Shown here piece by piece: positions 1 through 6,465 of a DNA stretch of 6,465 nt. The stretch covers positions 1 through 6,465 of the forward strand of contig JAJFIE010000264.1 of NCBI GenBank assembly GCA_021775275.1, in the 5' to 3' direction. Numbering within the stretch: position 1 is the stretch's first letter; every line of letters begins with the position of its first letter. Source of the stretch: Rhodospirillales bacterium (GTDB lineage: Bacteria > Pseudomonadota > Alphaproteobacteria > Rhodospirillales > Casp-alpha2). The position numbers were made by a program, and so were the translations under genes. The notes under the pieces were generated by a model, which was given only the letters and a program-made list of their open reading frames with translations, was not told where the DNA came from and made no database searches.

Positions 1-395
1 CCGTGCCGTAGCGTGTTTTCAAATCGCTGGAATAGGGTCCCCCATGCATTGTTAAACACGTTATACCCAATGGGTTTTCCTTGTTTGACCACCACGATAT
101 TTGTAATTGAGATAAAGTCTATTTTCGCCAACTCATCCAAGGTGTTTCGCAGTATTGCCAGTCGCAGATACCGCGTGAGGTCAATAGGGCGGTGATTGAT
201 GTACTCTGAAGCGTGAATTTCGGTACGAACCGGTAAATCATAAACAGTCTTTAATGTTTTCCGGAAATCGATCAATACGTTCAAAAAGTCACGCCATCGG
301 GATTCATGCACAACGATCCCCGATAAAACGAAATGGGTTGACGGCGAATTTATCAAACCCGAATCGCCACTTTCATCAACGTACATAATATACAT
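1..395 (-). CDS. DUF3800 domain protein, 5' part (runs off left edge)
   Basis: An open frame of 131 codons starts with ATG at 395-393 and is still open at position 1, so the C-terminus is missing. The N-terminus reads MYIMYVDESGDSG, the signature of DUF3800 proteins, with acidic residues D7, E8 and D11. A second family-like motif, EIHASEY, lies at residues 59-65, and residues 118-131 resemble the W...LFxRFE segment of the family. As I recall, DUF3800 is regarded as an RNase H-like fold with acidic active-site residues, but its function is not established. The gene is about 44% GC by hand count, lower than the hsl and his genes, which suggests an accessory origin. M4 (386-384) is an equally possible start, since neither ATG has a Shine-Dalgarno sequence at normal spacing. 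An in-frame stop at 428-426 limits any extension. The gene lies downstream of hslU on the same strand, after 134 noncoding bases holding inverted repeats. Confidence 0.85.
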   Translation of the reverse strand, partial: MYIMYVDESGDSGLINSPSTHFVLSGIVVHESRWRDFLNVLIDFRKTLKTVYDLPVRTEIHASEYINHRPIDLTRYLRLAILRNTLDELAKIDFISITNIVVVKQGKPIGYNVFNNAWGTLFQRFENTLRH

Positions 396-402
396 ACGCG
401 TA

Positions 403-419
403 AGGATTGCAGAAATCCT
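403..419 (-). promoter_or_regulatory. Small inverted repeat just before the DUF3800 start
   Basis: On the minus strand AGGATT (419-414), loop TCTGC, AATCCT (408-403) forms a perfect 6-bp stem that ends 7 nt before the ATG at 395. The only purine-rich ribosome-binding-like string nearby, AGGA (419-416), lies within this stem about 20 nt from the start. The hairpin could therefore influence translation initiation, but a 6-bp repeat in a moderately AT-rich stretch can also occur by chance. Confidence 0.3.
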
Positions 420-439
420 AGTGTATTACAATCGATCCG

Positions 440-493
440 GAGGGGCTTCTCTACCCTTAATAATCCGTCTCGTCAGCGAGACAGGTCCCCCTC
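440..493 (-). ncRNA. Candidate structured leader RNA upstream of the DUF3800 gene
   Basis: Read on the minus strand, GAGGGG (493-488) can pair with CCCCTC (445-440), closing an element that contains a perfect 6-bp hairpin: GTCTCG (482-477), loop CTGA (476-473), CGAGAC (472-467). The hairpin extends by CC (485-484) pairing with GG (466-465) across one bulged T (483). A 19-nt single-stranded stretch (464-446) separates the hairpin from the closing strand. No T-run follows the hairpin on either strand, so it does not look like an intrinsic terminator for hslU. Structured RNA motifs have been reported upstream of DUF3800 genes (the DUF3800 motif series in comparative RNA surveys, as I recall). 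Whether this element belongs to one of them cannot be decided here. The pairing is seen; the role as a leader RNA is inferred from position. It could instead be a 3' stability element for the hslVU transcript. Confidence 0.45.
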
Positions 494-529
494 TAATGGC
501 GGAGCACCGTCAGATCTGATCATGGGCGG

Positions 530-1840
530 CTACAGGATAAACTTCGACAAATCGGAGTCTTTCGCCAGGTCGCCCAAGGTCTTCTTCACATAATCCACAT
601 CGATGGTGATAGTCGCGCCGCCTGTTTCGCTGGCGGTGAAGCTGATTTCTTCCAGCAGTTTCTCCATCACCGTATGAAGACGCCGGGCGCCGATATTTTC
701 CACACCGTGGTTGATGTCGGCGGCAAGAGAGGCGATTTCCTCTACGGCATCATCGGTGATGTCCAGAATAACGTCCTCGACGCCCATGAGGGCCGTGTAT
801 TGGGTGATCAGGCTGGCTTCCGGTTCTGTCAGAATTCTCACGAGATCTTCGCGGGTCAACGCGTTTAGCTCGACCCGGATCGGCAGCCGCCCTTGCAGTT
901 CCGGCAGCATGTCCGAAGGTTTTGCTACATGAAAGGCGCCCGACGCAATGAACAGGATATGATCGGTTTTTACCGCGCCCCGTTTGGTGGATACGGTTGT
1001 GCCTTCAATTAATGGCAACAGGTCGCGTTGGACACCTTCCCGGCTGACGTCTCCACCGACTTTTTCCGATCGCACGGTGATCTTGTCGATTTCATCAAGG
1101 AACACGATGCCGTTGTTTTCCACAGCCTCAATAGCCTCGGCGATAATCTGATCCTCATCAAGAAGCTTGTCGGCCTCTTCGGCGACCAGAACGTCGTAGG
1201 AGGCGAGAACCGTCATGCGCTTCGGTTTGGTCTGCTGGCCGAAGGCCTTGCCGAACATATCGTTCAGATTGAGCATGCCCATCTGCGCCCCCGGCATGCC
1301 CGGAATATCCAGGGTGGGCATACTTGCAGAACCTGAATCTGCCACTTCAAGCTCGATTTCCTTATCGTCGAGTTCACCCTCGCGCAGTTTTTTACGGAAC
1401 TTTTCGCGAGTTTCCTGTGAGGCGCTATCGCCCACAAGCGCATCAATGACGCGTTCTTCGGCAAATAACTCCGCCTTGGCGACGACCTGCTTGCGCAGCT
1501 TTTCCCGCACCATATTGATGGCGAATTCAAGCAGGTCGCGAACGATCTGTTCTACGTCGCGGCCCACATAACCCACTTCCGTGAATTTGGTTGCCTCAAC
1601 CTTGATGAACGGTGCATCGGCCAGTCGCGCCAACCGCCGTGCAATTTCGGTCTTGCCGACACCTGTGGGGCCGATCATCAGAATATTCTTGGGTAACACT
1701 TCCTCGCGCAACTGCTCATCCAGTTGCTGGCGACGCCAGCGATTTCGGAGCGCAATGGCGACGGCGCGCTTGGCGTCGTTCTGGCCGACAATGTGACGAT
1801 CCAGTTCGGAAACGATTTCGCGGGGTGTAAAACTTTTCAT
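530..1840 (-). CDS. hslU: HslU, ATPase and unfoldase subunit of the HslUV protease
   Basis: This is the 436-residue AAA+ ring ATPase (ClpY) that unfolds cytoplasmic substrates and threads them into HslV. The length matches the family (about 430-445). Walker A is GPTGVGKT at 57-64, the substrate-gripping pore loop is GYVG at 90-93, and Walker B is IVFLDE at 245-250. Sensor 1 lies near 297-303, the conserved GRLPIR segment with the arginine-finger candidate R322 is at 317-322, and sensor 2 is GARRL at 384-388. The family-specific intermediate domain spans roughly 110-240. The C-terminus ends DLSKFIL, the conserved tail that docks into HslV and activates it. ATG at 1840 overlaps the hslV stop in an ATGA, and GAGG (complement of 1845-1848) sits 4 nt upstream, so translation is probably coupled to hslV. 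The stop is TAG at 532-530. No intrinsic terminator is visible after it. All key residues are present, so it should be functional. Confidence 0.98.
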   Translation of the reverse strand: MKSFTPREIVSELDRHIVGQNDAKRAVAIALRNRWRRQQLDEQLREEVLPKNILMIGPTGVGKTEIARRLARLADAPFIKVEATKFTEVGYVGRDVEQIVRDLLEFAINMVREKLRKQVVAKAELFAEERVIDALVGDSASQETREKFRKKLREGELDDKEIELEVADSGSASMPTLDIPGMPGAQMGMLNLNDMFGKAFGQQTKPKRMTVLASYDVLVAEEADKLLDEDQIIAEAIEAVENNGIVFLDEIDKITVRSEKVGGDVSREGVQRDLLPLIEGTTVSTKRGAVKTDHILFIASGAFHVAKPSDMLPELQGRLPIRVELNALTREDLVRILTEPEASLITQYTALMGVEDVILDITDDAVEEIASLAADINHGVENIGARRLHTVMEKLLEEISFTASETGGATITIDVDYVKKTLGDLAKDSDLSKFIL

Positions 1841-2385
1841 AAGGCCTCAATGGTAATCTGAGTGTTGGTGTAGACGCAGATCTCTGCGGCAATTTCGAGG
1901 GAGCGCCGGACAATGGCTTCCGCATCCATATCATCCCGGTCAACCAGCGCACGGGCCGCAGACAGCGCGTAATTGCCGCCGGAGCCAATGCCGATCAGGC
2001 CATCTTCCGGCTCCAGCACGTCCCCGGTTCCGGTGAGGACCAGTGATACATCCTTATCGGCCACCGCCATCATGGCCTCGAGCCGCCGGAGATAACGGTC
2101 CGTGCGCCAGTCCTTGGCCATTTCCACGCAAGCGCGGGTGAGCTGGCCAGGATATTGTTCCAGCTTGGCTTCCAGGCGCTCAAACAGCGTAAACGCATCG
2201 GCCGTCGCCCCGGCAAATCCGGCAATAACCTTCCCGTCGCCGATGCGGCGGACTTTTCTGGCGTTTCCCTTAATGACCGTGTCGCCCAGGCTGACCTGCC
2301 CGTCGCCGCCGACCACCACCTGGCCATTTTTGCGGATGGCCAGGATTGTCGTTCCATGCCATGTGGGCTTGGCGCTATCTGTCAT
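1837..2385 (-). CDS. hslV: HslV, threonine peptidase subunit of the HslUV protease
   Basis: This 182-residue proteasome-beta-like peptidase (ClpQ) forms the proteolytic chamber capped by HslU. The frame is open far upstream, but ATG 2385 is chosen because GGAAG (complement of 2392-2396) lies at good spacing and homology begins just after it. The N-terminus [11 protein letters not shown] is an 11-residue propeptide; removing it exposes catalytic Thr12 in the sequence TTIL. The conserved GGDGQVSLG is at 26-34, giving the Asp17 equivalent at D28, and the Lys33 equivalent is K44 in [23 protein letters not shown] at 56-70 is also family-typical. The mature length of 171 is close to the roughly 175 of enterobacterial HslV, which has only an initiator Met to remove. 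The gene is first in a two-gene operon, its stop overlapping the hslU start by 4 nt. It is divergent from hisB, with the likely promoter between them. Confidence 0.98.
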   Translation of the reverse strand: MTDSAKPTWHGTTILAIRKNGQVVVGGDGQVSLGDTVIKGNARKVRRIGDGKVIAGFAGATADAFTLFERLEAKLEQYPGQLTRACVEMAKDWRTDRYLRRLEAMMAVADKDVSLVLTGTGDVLEPEDGLIGIGSGGNYALSAARALVDRDDMDAEAIVRRSLEIAAEICVYTNTQITIEAL

Positions 2386-2391
2386 GGGTTT

Positions 2392-2396
2392 CTTCC
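2392..2396 (-). promoter_or_regulatory. Ribosome binding site that sets the hslV start
   Basis: GGAAG on the minus strand lies 6 nt before ATG 2385. It favours this ATG over the upstream ATG at 2616, which would add 77 residues unlike any HslV. Confidence 0.7.
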
Positions 2397-2457
2397 AACT
2401 CTCTTTTTTGGCTTTTTGTATCCAACGCGTGTCTCGCTGCACTAAAACCGGGACCGG

Positions 2458-2485
2458 ACTATACCCCGTGATTTGGGCGAGTAAA
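2458..2485 (-). promoter_or_regulatory. Candidate sigma-70-type promoter for hslVU
   Basis: On the minus strand TTTACT (2485-2480) and TATAGT (2463-2458) are separated by 16 nt and resemble -35 and -10 boxes (4 of 6 and 5 of 6 matches). Transcription would begin near 2450, giving a leader of about 65 nt before hslV. This is a visual match only; alphaproteobacterial promoters often depart from this consensus. Confidence 0.4.
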
Positions 2486-2499
2486 TGCCTGTGGTCAAG
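2471..2499 (-). promoter_or_regulatory. Possible heat-shock (RpoH-type) promoter for hslVU
   Basis: On the minus strand CTTGACC (2499-2493) resembles the CTTGAA -35 element of heat-shock promoters. CCCAAAT (2477-2471) lies 18 nt after the CTTG core, where a CYTATNT-like -10 element is expected, but matches it imperfectly. hslVU is a known RpoH regulon member in many proteobacteria, which makes the site plausible. It overlaps the sigma-70-like candidate. Confidence 0.3.
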
Positions 2500-2588
2500 T
2501 ATCCTCGCGGATGGGCGTTCTACTGGCTGGCAGTTTGGCACGGTTCCTGTTACAAGAACGCCGTTTTCGACGGCAAGGAAAAACGGCC

Positions 2589-3188
2589 ATGCGACAGGCA
2601 ACAGTAGAACGGGCAACCAACGAGACCAGCATCAAGGTTGACGTAAATCTTGACGGGTCCGGAGACTATTCGGTTTCCACCGGCATTGGTTTTCTGGACC
2701 ACATGCTGGAGCAGCTGTCGCGCCATAGCCTCATGGATTTGACCGTAGAGGCCAAGGGCGATCTGCATATAGATTTTCACCACACCACGGAAGACACTGG
2801 CATCGCTATAGGCGAAGCGGTTTCCAAGGCGCTGGGGAACCGGGCGGGCATCACCCGGTACGGTACGGCGCATGCACCCATGGATGAAACCCTGAGCCGC
2901 GTGTCTCTCGACGCCTCAAACCGACCCTATTTGATCTGGCGCGTGGGTTTTTCGAAACCGAAGCTGGGCGACATGGATACGGAACTGTTCAAGGAGTGGT
3001 TTCAGGCCTTTGCCCAGGGCGCCGGTCTGACGTTGCATGTGGAAACACTTTATGGCGAGAATAATCACCATATTGTCGAGTCATGCTTCAAGGCGTTGGC
3101 GCGTGCCTTGCGCGAAGCCGTCACCATTGATCCAGGCAAGGCTGGCGCCATTCCATCAACCAAAGGGGTCCTCGGCGGATCACTCTGA
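2589..3188 (+). CDS. hisB: HisB, imidazoleglycerol-phosphate dehydratase
   Basis: This enzyme converts imidazole glycerol phosphate to imidazole acetol phosphate in cytoplasmic histidine synthesis. It is 199 residues, the size of the monofunctional dehydratase, so there is no fused histidinol phosphatase as in enterobacteria. Metal-binding and catalytic motifs are all present: FLDHM at 35-39, HHTTED at 64-69, PMDE at 97-100, and NNHHIVE at 158-164, with the C-terminal IPSTKGVL at 188-195. ATG 2589 is chosen because AAGGAA at 2575-2580 lies 8 nt upstream and homology begins within a few residues. An upstream ATG at 2511 in the same frame would add 26 non-family residues. The gene opens the plus-strand his cluster and is divergent from hslV. 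No convincing promoter was found for it; TTGGCA at 2535-2540 is the best -35-like string but lacks a matching -10. Confidence 0.98.
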   Translation: MRQATVERATNETSIKVDVNLDGSGDYSVSTGIGFLDHMLEQLSRHSLMDLTVEAKGDLHIDFHHTTEDTGIAIGEAVSKALGNRAGITRYGTAHAPMDETLSRVSLDASNRPYLIWRVGFSKPKLGDMDTELFKEWFQAFAQGAGLTLHVETLYGENNHHIVESCFKALARALREAVTIDPGKAGAIPSTKGVLGGSL

Positions 3189-3212
3189 CACTTAATTTGT
3201 GATGAATTAGCC

Positions 3213-3635
3213 ATGCGTATCTATTCGGTCCATATCCGGCGCGGTGGTCTCGATCCTGACCGGGACATCGTTCTGGTCAAAGAAGGGTTTTCCTGGCCAG
3301 CAGCTTTGTTTGCGCCTCTTTGGGCGTTGTGGAGAGGCTTATGGGCCTCGGCGGTTGTCATACTCCTGTCCATAGGCGGCGTAATAGCGCTGACCACGGG
3401 TCTTGGGATGGGGAGCATTACCGCAGGCTGGGTTCTGATCGGGTTTATGGTCGTGACCGGTTTTCTCGCCAACGACCTTTGTCGTGGTTCTCTGGCGCGG
3501 CGGGGTTTCGTATTGCTAGACATCGTCGCGGCACCGAACCGTGACGGCGCGGAGCACCGGTTTTTTGATCGTAATCCCGCCATCGCCACCGACGTGGCTA
3601 ACGAGGTAGGCGCCGTGGGAACGTTACACACATGA
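3213..3635 (+). CDS. DUF2628 family small membrane protein inside the his operon
   Basis: A 140-residue protein of unknown function, recognised as DUF2628 by the N-terminal MRIYSVHIRR, the EGFSWPAALFAPLWALWRGLW block at 24-44, and the later ANDLCRGSLARRGF at 86-99 followed by AEHRFF at 113-118. Two hydrophobic segments at about 46-64 and 69-88 predict two inner-membrane helices; the aromatic stretch at 27-44 may be an amphipathic or re-entrant helix. No catalytic motif is visible. The gene begins 24 nt after hisB with no strong ribosome binding site. Its TGA overlaps the hisH ATG by 4 nt, so it is translated with the his genes. I recall this family recurring at this place in alphaproteobacterial his operons, but no role in histidine synthesis is established. 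A long antisense frame over the same bases is a shadow. Confidence 0.9.
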   Translation: MRIYSVHIRRGGLDPDRDIVLVKEGFSWPAALFAPLWALWRGLWASAVVILLSIGGVIALTTGLGMGSITAGWVLIGFMVVTGFLANDLCRGSLARRGFVLLDIVAAPNRDGAEHRFFDRNPAIATDVANEVGAVGTLHT

Positions 3636-4285
3636 CCCGCGCCACAGTCGCCATCGTTGATTACGGATCAGGAAACCTGCGATCTGCCGCCAAGGCGTTT
3701 GAGCGCGCCATTCACGAAGCGGGACTCGATTTGAACGTGGAAGTGACGGATAACCCGGACACCGTCGCTGCGGCCGAGCGAATTGTTTTGCCCGGCGTTG
3801 GCGCGTTTGCTGATTGCATGCGGGGGCTCACCGCCCTGCCCGGTATGATCGGGACTCTCGAGCAGGCTGTCATGAAGGAAGCCAAACCGTTTCTCGGCAT
3901 CTGCGTCGGCATGCAGCTTCTCGCCAGTGTCGGACGCGAACATGGCGACCACAATGGTTTAGGCTGGATTGCTGGCGAGGTTGTGCCCATTCAACCGGCG
4001 GACCCGAGCCTGAAAATTCCCCATATGGGCTGGAACACCCTTGCCCTGGACCGGGCCGACCATCAGCTTTTAGATGGGCTGGAAAACGGCGACCATGTCT
4101 ATTTTGTCCACTCTTACCAATTCAAGCCTGAGGCGGCGCACCATGTTCTTGCCCACACGGATTATGGCGGCACGGTTGCTGCCCTGATTGGCCGTGACAA
4201 CATCGCAGGCACCCAGTTTCACCCGGAAAAGAGCCAACAGGCGGGGCTACAGTTCATCCACAATTTTCTGACCTGGCGGCCCTGA
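3632..4285 (+). CDS. hisH: HisH, glutaminase subunit of imidazole glycerol phosphate synthase
   Basis: This 217-residue class I glutamine amidotransferase releases ammonia from glutamine and passes it through HisF for synthesis of imidazole glycerol phosphate and AICAR. The nucleophile is C91 in [10 protein letters not shown] (88-97), with H197 and E199 in QFHPEKS completing the triad. DYGSGNLRS (10-18), the oxyanion-strand motif PGVGAF (54-59) and PHMGWN (130-135) are all family hallmarks. ATG 3632 overlaps the stop of the DUF2628 gene in ATGA. No good ribosome binding site precedes it, so initiation probably depends on translational coupling. hisA starts 2 nt after the stop. The length is slightly above the usual 200-215, with nothing abnormal. 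Confidence 0.98.
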   Translation: MTRATVAIVDYGSGNLRSAAKAFERAIHEAGLDLNVEVTDNPDTVAAAERIVLPGVGAFADCMRGLTALPGMIGTLEQAVMKEAKPFLGICVGMQLLASVGREHGDHNGLGWIAGEVVPIQPADPSLKIPHMGWNTLALDRADHQLLDGLENGDHVYFVHSYQFKPEAAHHVLAHTDYGGTVAALIGRDNIAGTQFHPEKSQQAGLQFIHNFLTWRP

Positions 4286-4287
4286 CC

Positions 4288-5010
4288 ATGTATCTCTACC
4301 CCGCCATTGATCTGAAAGACGGCCAGTGTGTTCGCCTGTTACGCGGCGACATGGATGCCGCGACGGTATTTAACGATGATCCCGGCGCACAGGCCCGGGC
4401 GTTTGTGGACGCCGGTTGTGAAAAGCTGCACGTGGTTGATTTGAACGGTGCATTTGAAGGGCGGCCAGTAAATGCCAACGCCGTGGCGCGCATTTTGGAC
4501 GTGGTTACCGTGCCGGTTCAGCTGGGCGGCGGCATCCGGTCGCATGAAACCATCGATCACTGGATCGAGGCCGGTATTTCCCGCGTAATTCTAGGAACCA
4601 TCGCGCTGAGAGACCCGGATCTGGTGATCGCCGCTTGCGGGCGCCACCCCGGCAAGATTGCGGTCGGTATTGATGCCCGGGGTGGATATGTGGCGGTCGA
4701 AGGCTGGGCCGATGTTTCCAGGGTCACAGCCCTGGATCTGGCGAAACGGTTCGAAGACACCGGTGTCGCCGCCATTATCTACACCGACATTGACCGTGAT
4801 GGCGCCATGCAGGGGCCAAACGTCGAGGCGACAAGAATGTTGGCCGAGGCGGTCTCGATTCCGGTTATCGCATCCGGCGGCGTTTCCGGCATGGCGGACC
4901 TGCGCGCGCTTCGTGACGGGATTGCCAATCTCGATGGCATCATTTCCGGGCGCGCCGTGTATGATGGGCGCATTGAAGTCGGCGAAGCCGTTCGCCTGCT
5001 GGCGGATTGA
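4288..5010 (+). CDS. hisA: HisA, ProFAR isomerase
   Basis: This 240-residue (beta-alpha)8 barrel catalyses the Amadori rearrangement of ProFAR to PRFAR, the substrate of HisF-HisH. D8 in YPAIDLKDG is the first catalytic aspartate, and D129 in VGIDARGG is the second, with T166 in YTDIDRDG at the position of the T. maritima Thr164. Phosphate is held by GGGIRS (80-85), ASGGVS (195-200) and SGRAVY (220-225). W140, which distinguishes HisA from HisF, is present. ATG 4288 is 2 nt after the hisH stop and the N-terminus [10 protein letters not shown] is the normal family start. The stop is TGA 5008-5010. Internal half-barrel similarity to the neighbouring hisF is expected for the pair. Confidence 0.98.
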   Translation: MYLYPAIDLKDGQCVRLLRGDMDAATVFNDDPGAQARAFVDAGCEKLHVVDLNGAFEGRPVNANAVARILDVVTVPVQLGGGIRSHETIDHWIEAGISRVILGTIALRDPDLVIAACGRHPGKIAVGIDARGGYVAVEGWADVSRVTALDLAKRFEDTGVAAIIYTDIDRDGAMQGPNVEATRMLAEAVSIPVIASGGVSGMADLRALRDGIANLDGIISGRAVYDGRIEVGEAVRLLAD

Positions 5011-5024
5011 GTGATGATGGGAAC

Positions 5025-5028
5025 AGGA
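5025..5028 (+). promoter_or_regulatory. Ribosome binding site that sets the hisF start
   Basis: AGGA lies 8 nt before GTG 5037. This supports the GTG over the TTG at 5007, which overlaps the end of hisA and would add ten residues (ending NRNRA) not found in HisF proteins. Confidence 0.65.
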
Positions 5029-5036
5029 ATAGGGCT

Positions 5037-5816
5037 GTGTTGAAAACCCGGATCATTCCCTGTCTGGATGTGGACGATGGCCGGGTCGTCAAAGGCGTGA
5101 ATTTTGTCGACCTCGTAGATGCAGGTGATCCTGTGGCGCAGGCCCGTATTTATGATGAGGCCGGCGCTGACGAGTTGTGCTTCCTCGATATCACGGCGAG
5201 CAGTGACAACCGCGAAACCATCTTTGATGTGGTCGCAAAAACGGCGGATGAGTGCTTCATGCCGCTGACCGTTGGTGGCGGCGTTCGCACACTGGATGAT
5301 ATTCGCAAGCTGCTTCTGGCCGGGGCGGACAAGGTTTCCATCATGACGGCGGCGGTGAAGAATCCTGATTTCGTCCGCGAGGCAGCTGAGAAATTCGGTT
5401 CCCAGTGCATTGTTGTTGCTGTCGATGCCAAATCCGTATCCGGCAATGTAGGAGCGGGCGACGAGCGATTCGAAGTCTTTACCCATGGCGGACGAACACC
5501 AACGGGCATTGACGCCGTGCAGTATGCTGAACAAGTTACCGCATGTGGCGCTGGCGAAATATTGCTGACGTCCATGGATCGGGACGGAACAAAAAAGGGA
5601 TTTAATATCCCCCTCACACGAGCCATTTCAGACGCGGTGAGCGTCCCTGTGGTTGCCTCGGGCGGCGTTGGCAATCTGGACCATCTGGTGGAGGGTGTTA
5701 CTGAAGGCCACGCCTCCGCTGTATTGGCCGCATCCATTTTCCATTTTGGTGAGCACACCATTCGCGAAGCCAAGGAACATATGAAACAGGCGGGCATCCC
5801 CGTTCGTTTAGACTGA
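5037..5816 (+). CDS. hisF: HisF, cyclase subunit of imidazole glycerol phosphate synthase
   Basis: This 259-residue (beta-alpha)8 barrel partners HisH and uses the channelled ammonia to turn PRFAR into imidazole glycerol phosphate and AICAR. Catalytic D11 lies in IIPCLDV (6-12) and D130 in VAVDAKS (127-133). Phosphate sites are GGGVRT (80-85) and ASGGVGN (207-213), and [11 protein letters not shown] at 178-188 is a HisF signature. The start is GTG 5037 because the protein then begins [12 protein letters not shown], the family N-terminus, with AGGA 8 nt upstream. A TTG at 5007 is the alternative and would overlap hisA. With the GTG start there are 26 nt between hisA and hisF. The length matches E. 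coli (258) and T. maritima (253). Confidence 0.98.
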   Translation: MLKTRIIPCLDVDDGRVVKGVNFVDLVDAGDPVAQARIYDEAGADELCFLDITASSDNRETIFDVVAKTADECFMPLTVGGGVRTLDDIRKLLLAGADKVSIMTAAVKNPDFVREAAEKFGSQCIVVAVDAKSVSGNVGAGDERFEVFTHGGRTPTGIDAVQYAEQVTACGAGEILLTSMDRDGTKKGFNIPLTRAISDAVSVPVVASGGVGNLDHLVEGVTEGHASAVLAASIFHFGEHTIREAKEHMKQAGIPVRLD

Positions 5817-5829
5817 TTTCAGGTGTGTG

Positions 5830-6174
5830 ATGACAGAACAGGATAAAAAATCAGGCGCCGAAGTTCTTGAGGAGCTTTACACCCTCATCAAGGGCCGGAA
5901 GGGCGCGGACCCGGAAACATCGTACACCGCCAAATTGTTCGACGCGGGCCGTGAAAAAATCGCGCGCAAGATGGCCGAGGAAGCCATAGAGACCGTTCTG
6001 GCCTCGGTGAACGAAACGCCCGAGCGGTTGGCCAGCGAAAGCGCCGACGTTTTATTTCATCTGCTTGTTCTGTGGGCAGATGCGGGCGTTGAGCCCGCCG
6101 ACGTATGGGCGGAACTGGCGAAGCGGCGCGGTACTTCGGGCATTGAGGAAAAGCGGTCACGTACGCCGGAATAG
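5830..6174 (+). CDS. hisE: HisE, phosphoribosyl-ATP pyrophosphohydrolase
   Basis: This 114-residue all-alpha enzyme of the MazG-like NTP pyrophosphatase group removes pyrophosphate from phosphoribosyl-ATP to give phosphoribosyl-AMP, the second step of histidine synthesis. SYTAKLF (31-37) and KMAEEAIE (47-54) are family signatures. The metal-binding acidic set is E50, E51, E54, E70 and D73, the last two in SESADVLFHLL. It is a stand-alone gene rather than the hisIE fusion of enterobacteria, so hisI must be elsewhere. ATG 5830 is preferred, with AGG at 5821-5823 six nt upstream; the adjacent in-frame GTG at 5827 would add one residue. It begins 13 nt after the hisF stop. Confidence 0.97.
   Translation: MTEQDKKSGAEVLEELYTLIKGRKGADPETSYTAKLFDAGREKIARKMAEEAIETVLASVNETPERLASESADVLFHLLVLWADAGVEPADVWAELAKRRGTSGIEEKRSRTPE

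Positions 6175-6465
<291 letters not shown>

Noticed and set aside
13..195. 60-codon plus-strand open frame at the left edge
   Set aside because: It is antisense to the DUF3800 gene, whose minus-strand frame carries a clear family signature; the plus frame resembles nothing and has no ribosome binding site.
465..485. Hairpin read as an intrinsic terminator of hslU
   Set aside because: The stem is strong, but no T-run follows on the minus strand (the next bases are ATTATTAAGG), nor on the plus strand.
421..529. Possible tRNA in the gap after hslU
   Set aside because: No T-loop GTTCGA-type sequence, no anticodon arm of proper geometry and no CCA-end context could be placed.
2511..2588. 26-residue N-terminal extension of HisB from ATG 2511
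   Set aside because: The added residues are not family-like and the ribosome binding site at 2575-2580 fits ATG 2589.
2386..2616. 77-residue N-terminal extension of HslV from ATG 2616
   Set aside because: It would run through the divergent promoter region and overlap the start of hisB; HslV homology and the ribosome binding site both point to ATG 2385.
3221..3631. 136-codon minus-strand open frame over the DUF2628 gene
   Set aside because: The plus-strand frame carries the family motifs, membrane helices and a coupled overlap with hisH; the antisense frame has none of these.
4779..5534. 251-codon minus-strand open frame across hisA and hisF
   Set aside because: It is antisense to two genes with complete catalytic motifs and is explained by GC-rich codon bias.
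5150..5797. 215-codon minus-strand open frame over hisF
   Set aside because: Shadow of hisF; composition rich in Ser, Pro and Thr as expected from antisense reading, with no recognisable motif.

Overview
The window is a chromosomal segment, probably from an alphaproteobacterium. All recognisable housekeeping proteins look alphaproteobacterial. HslV carries an 11-residue propeptide before its catalytic Thr, and the block hisB - DUF2628 protein - hisH - hisA - hisF - hisE - HIT protein, divergent from hslV-hslU, is an order I associate with Rhodospirillales-like genomes. That assignment is from memory of gene order, not a search.

Layout. Positions 1-395 (minus strand) hold the 5' part of a DUF3800-family gene that runs off the left edge. 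It is AT-richer (about 44% GC by hand count) than the neighbouring core genes. Positions 396-529 are noncoding and carry nested inverted repeats on the strand leading into the DUF3800 gene; this is the best candidate for something unusual here. Positions 530-2385 (minus strand) hold hslU and hslV, the ATPase and peptidase of the HslVU protease, written hslV then hslU in transcription order and joined by a 4-nt ATGA overlap. Positions 2386-2588 are the divergent promoter region. From 2589 rightward a compact plus-strand operon runs hisB, a small two-helix DUF2628 membrane protein, hisH, hisA, hisF, hisE and the 5' part of a HIT-family (HinT-like) gene cut by the right edge.

How the genes work together. 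HisE hydrolyses phosphoribosyl-ATP early in histidine synthesis, HisA isomerises ProFAR to PRFAR, HisH and HisF form the glutamine-dependent synthase that makes imidazole glycerol phosphate and AICAR, and HisB dehydrates that product. hisG, hisD, hisC and hisI are not in the window. Spacing of -4 to +26 nt from the DUF2628 gene through hisE suggests one transcript. HslVU is a heat-shock protease and shares only the intergenic region with the his operon. The DUF3800 gene appears to be an accessory gene sitting downstream of hslU.

Most of the window is ordinary core genome. The points worth a second look are the structured leader and DUF3800 pair, the absence of a visible ribosome binding site for that gene, and the uncharacterised DUF2628 membrane protein translationally coupled to hisH.
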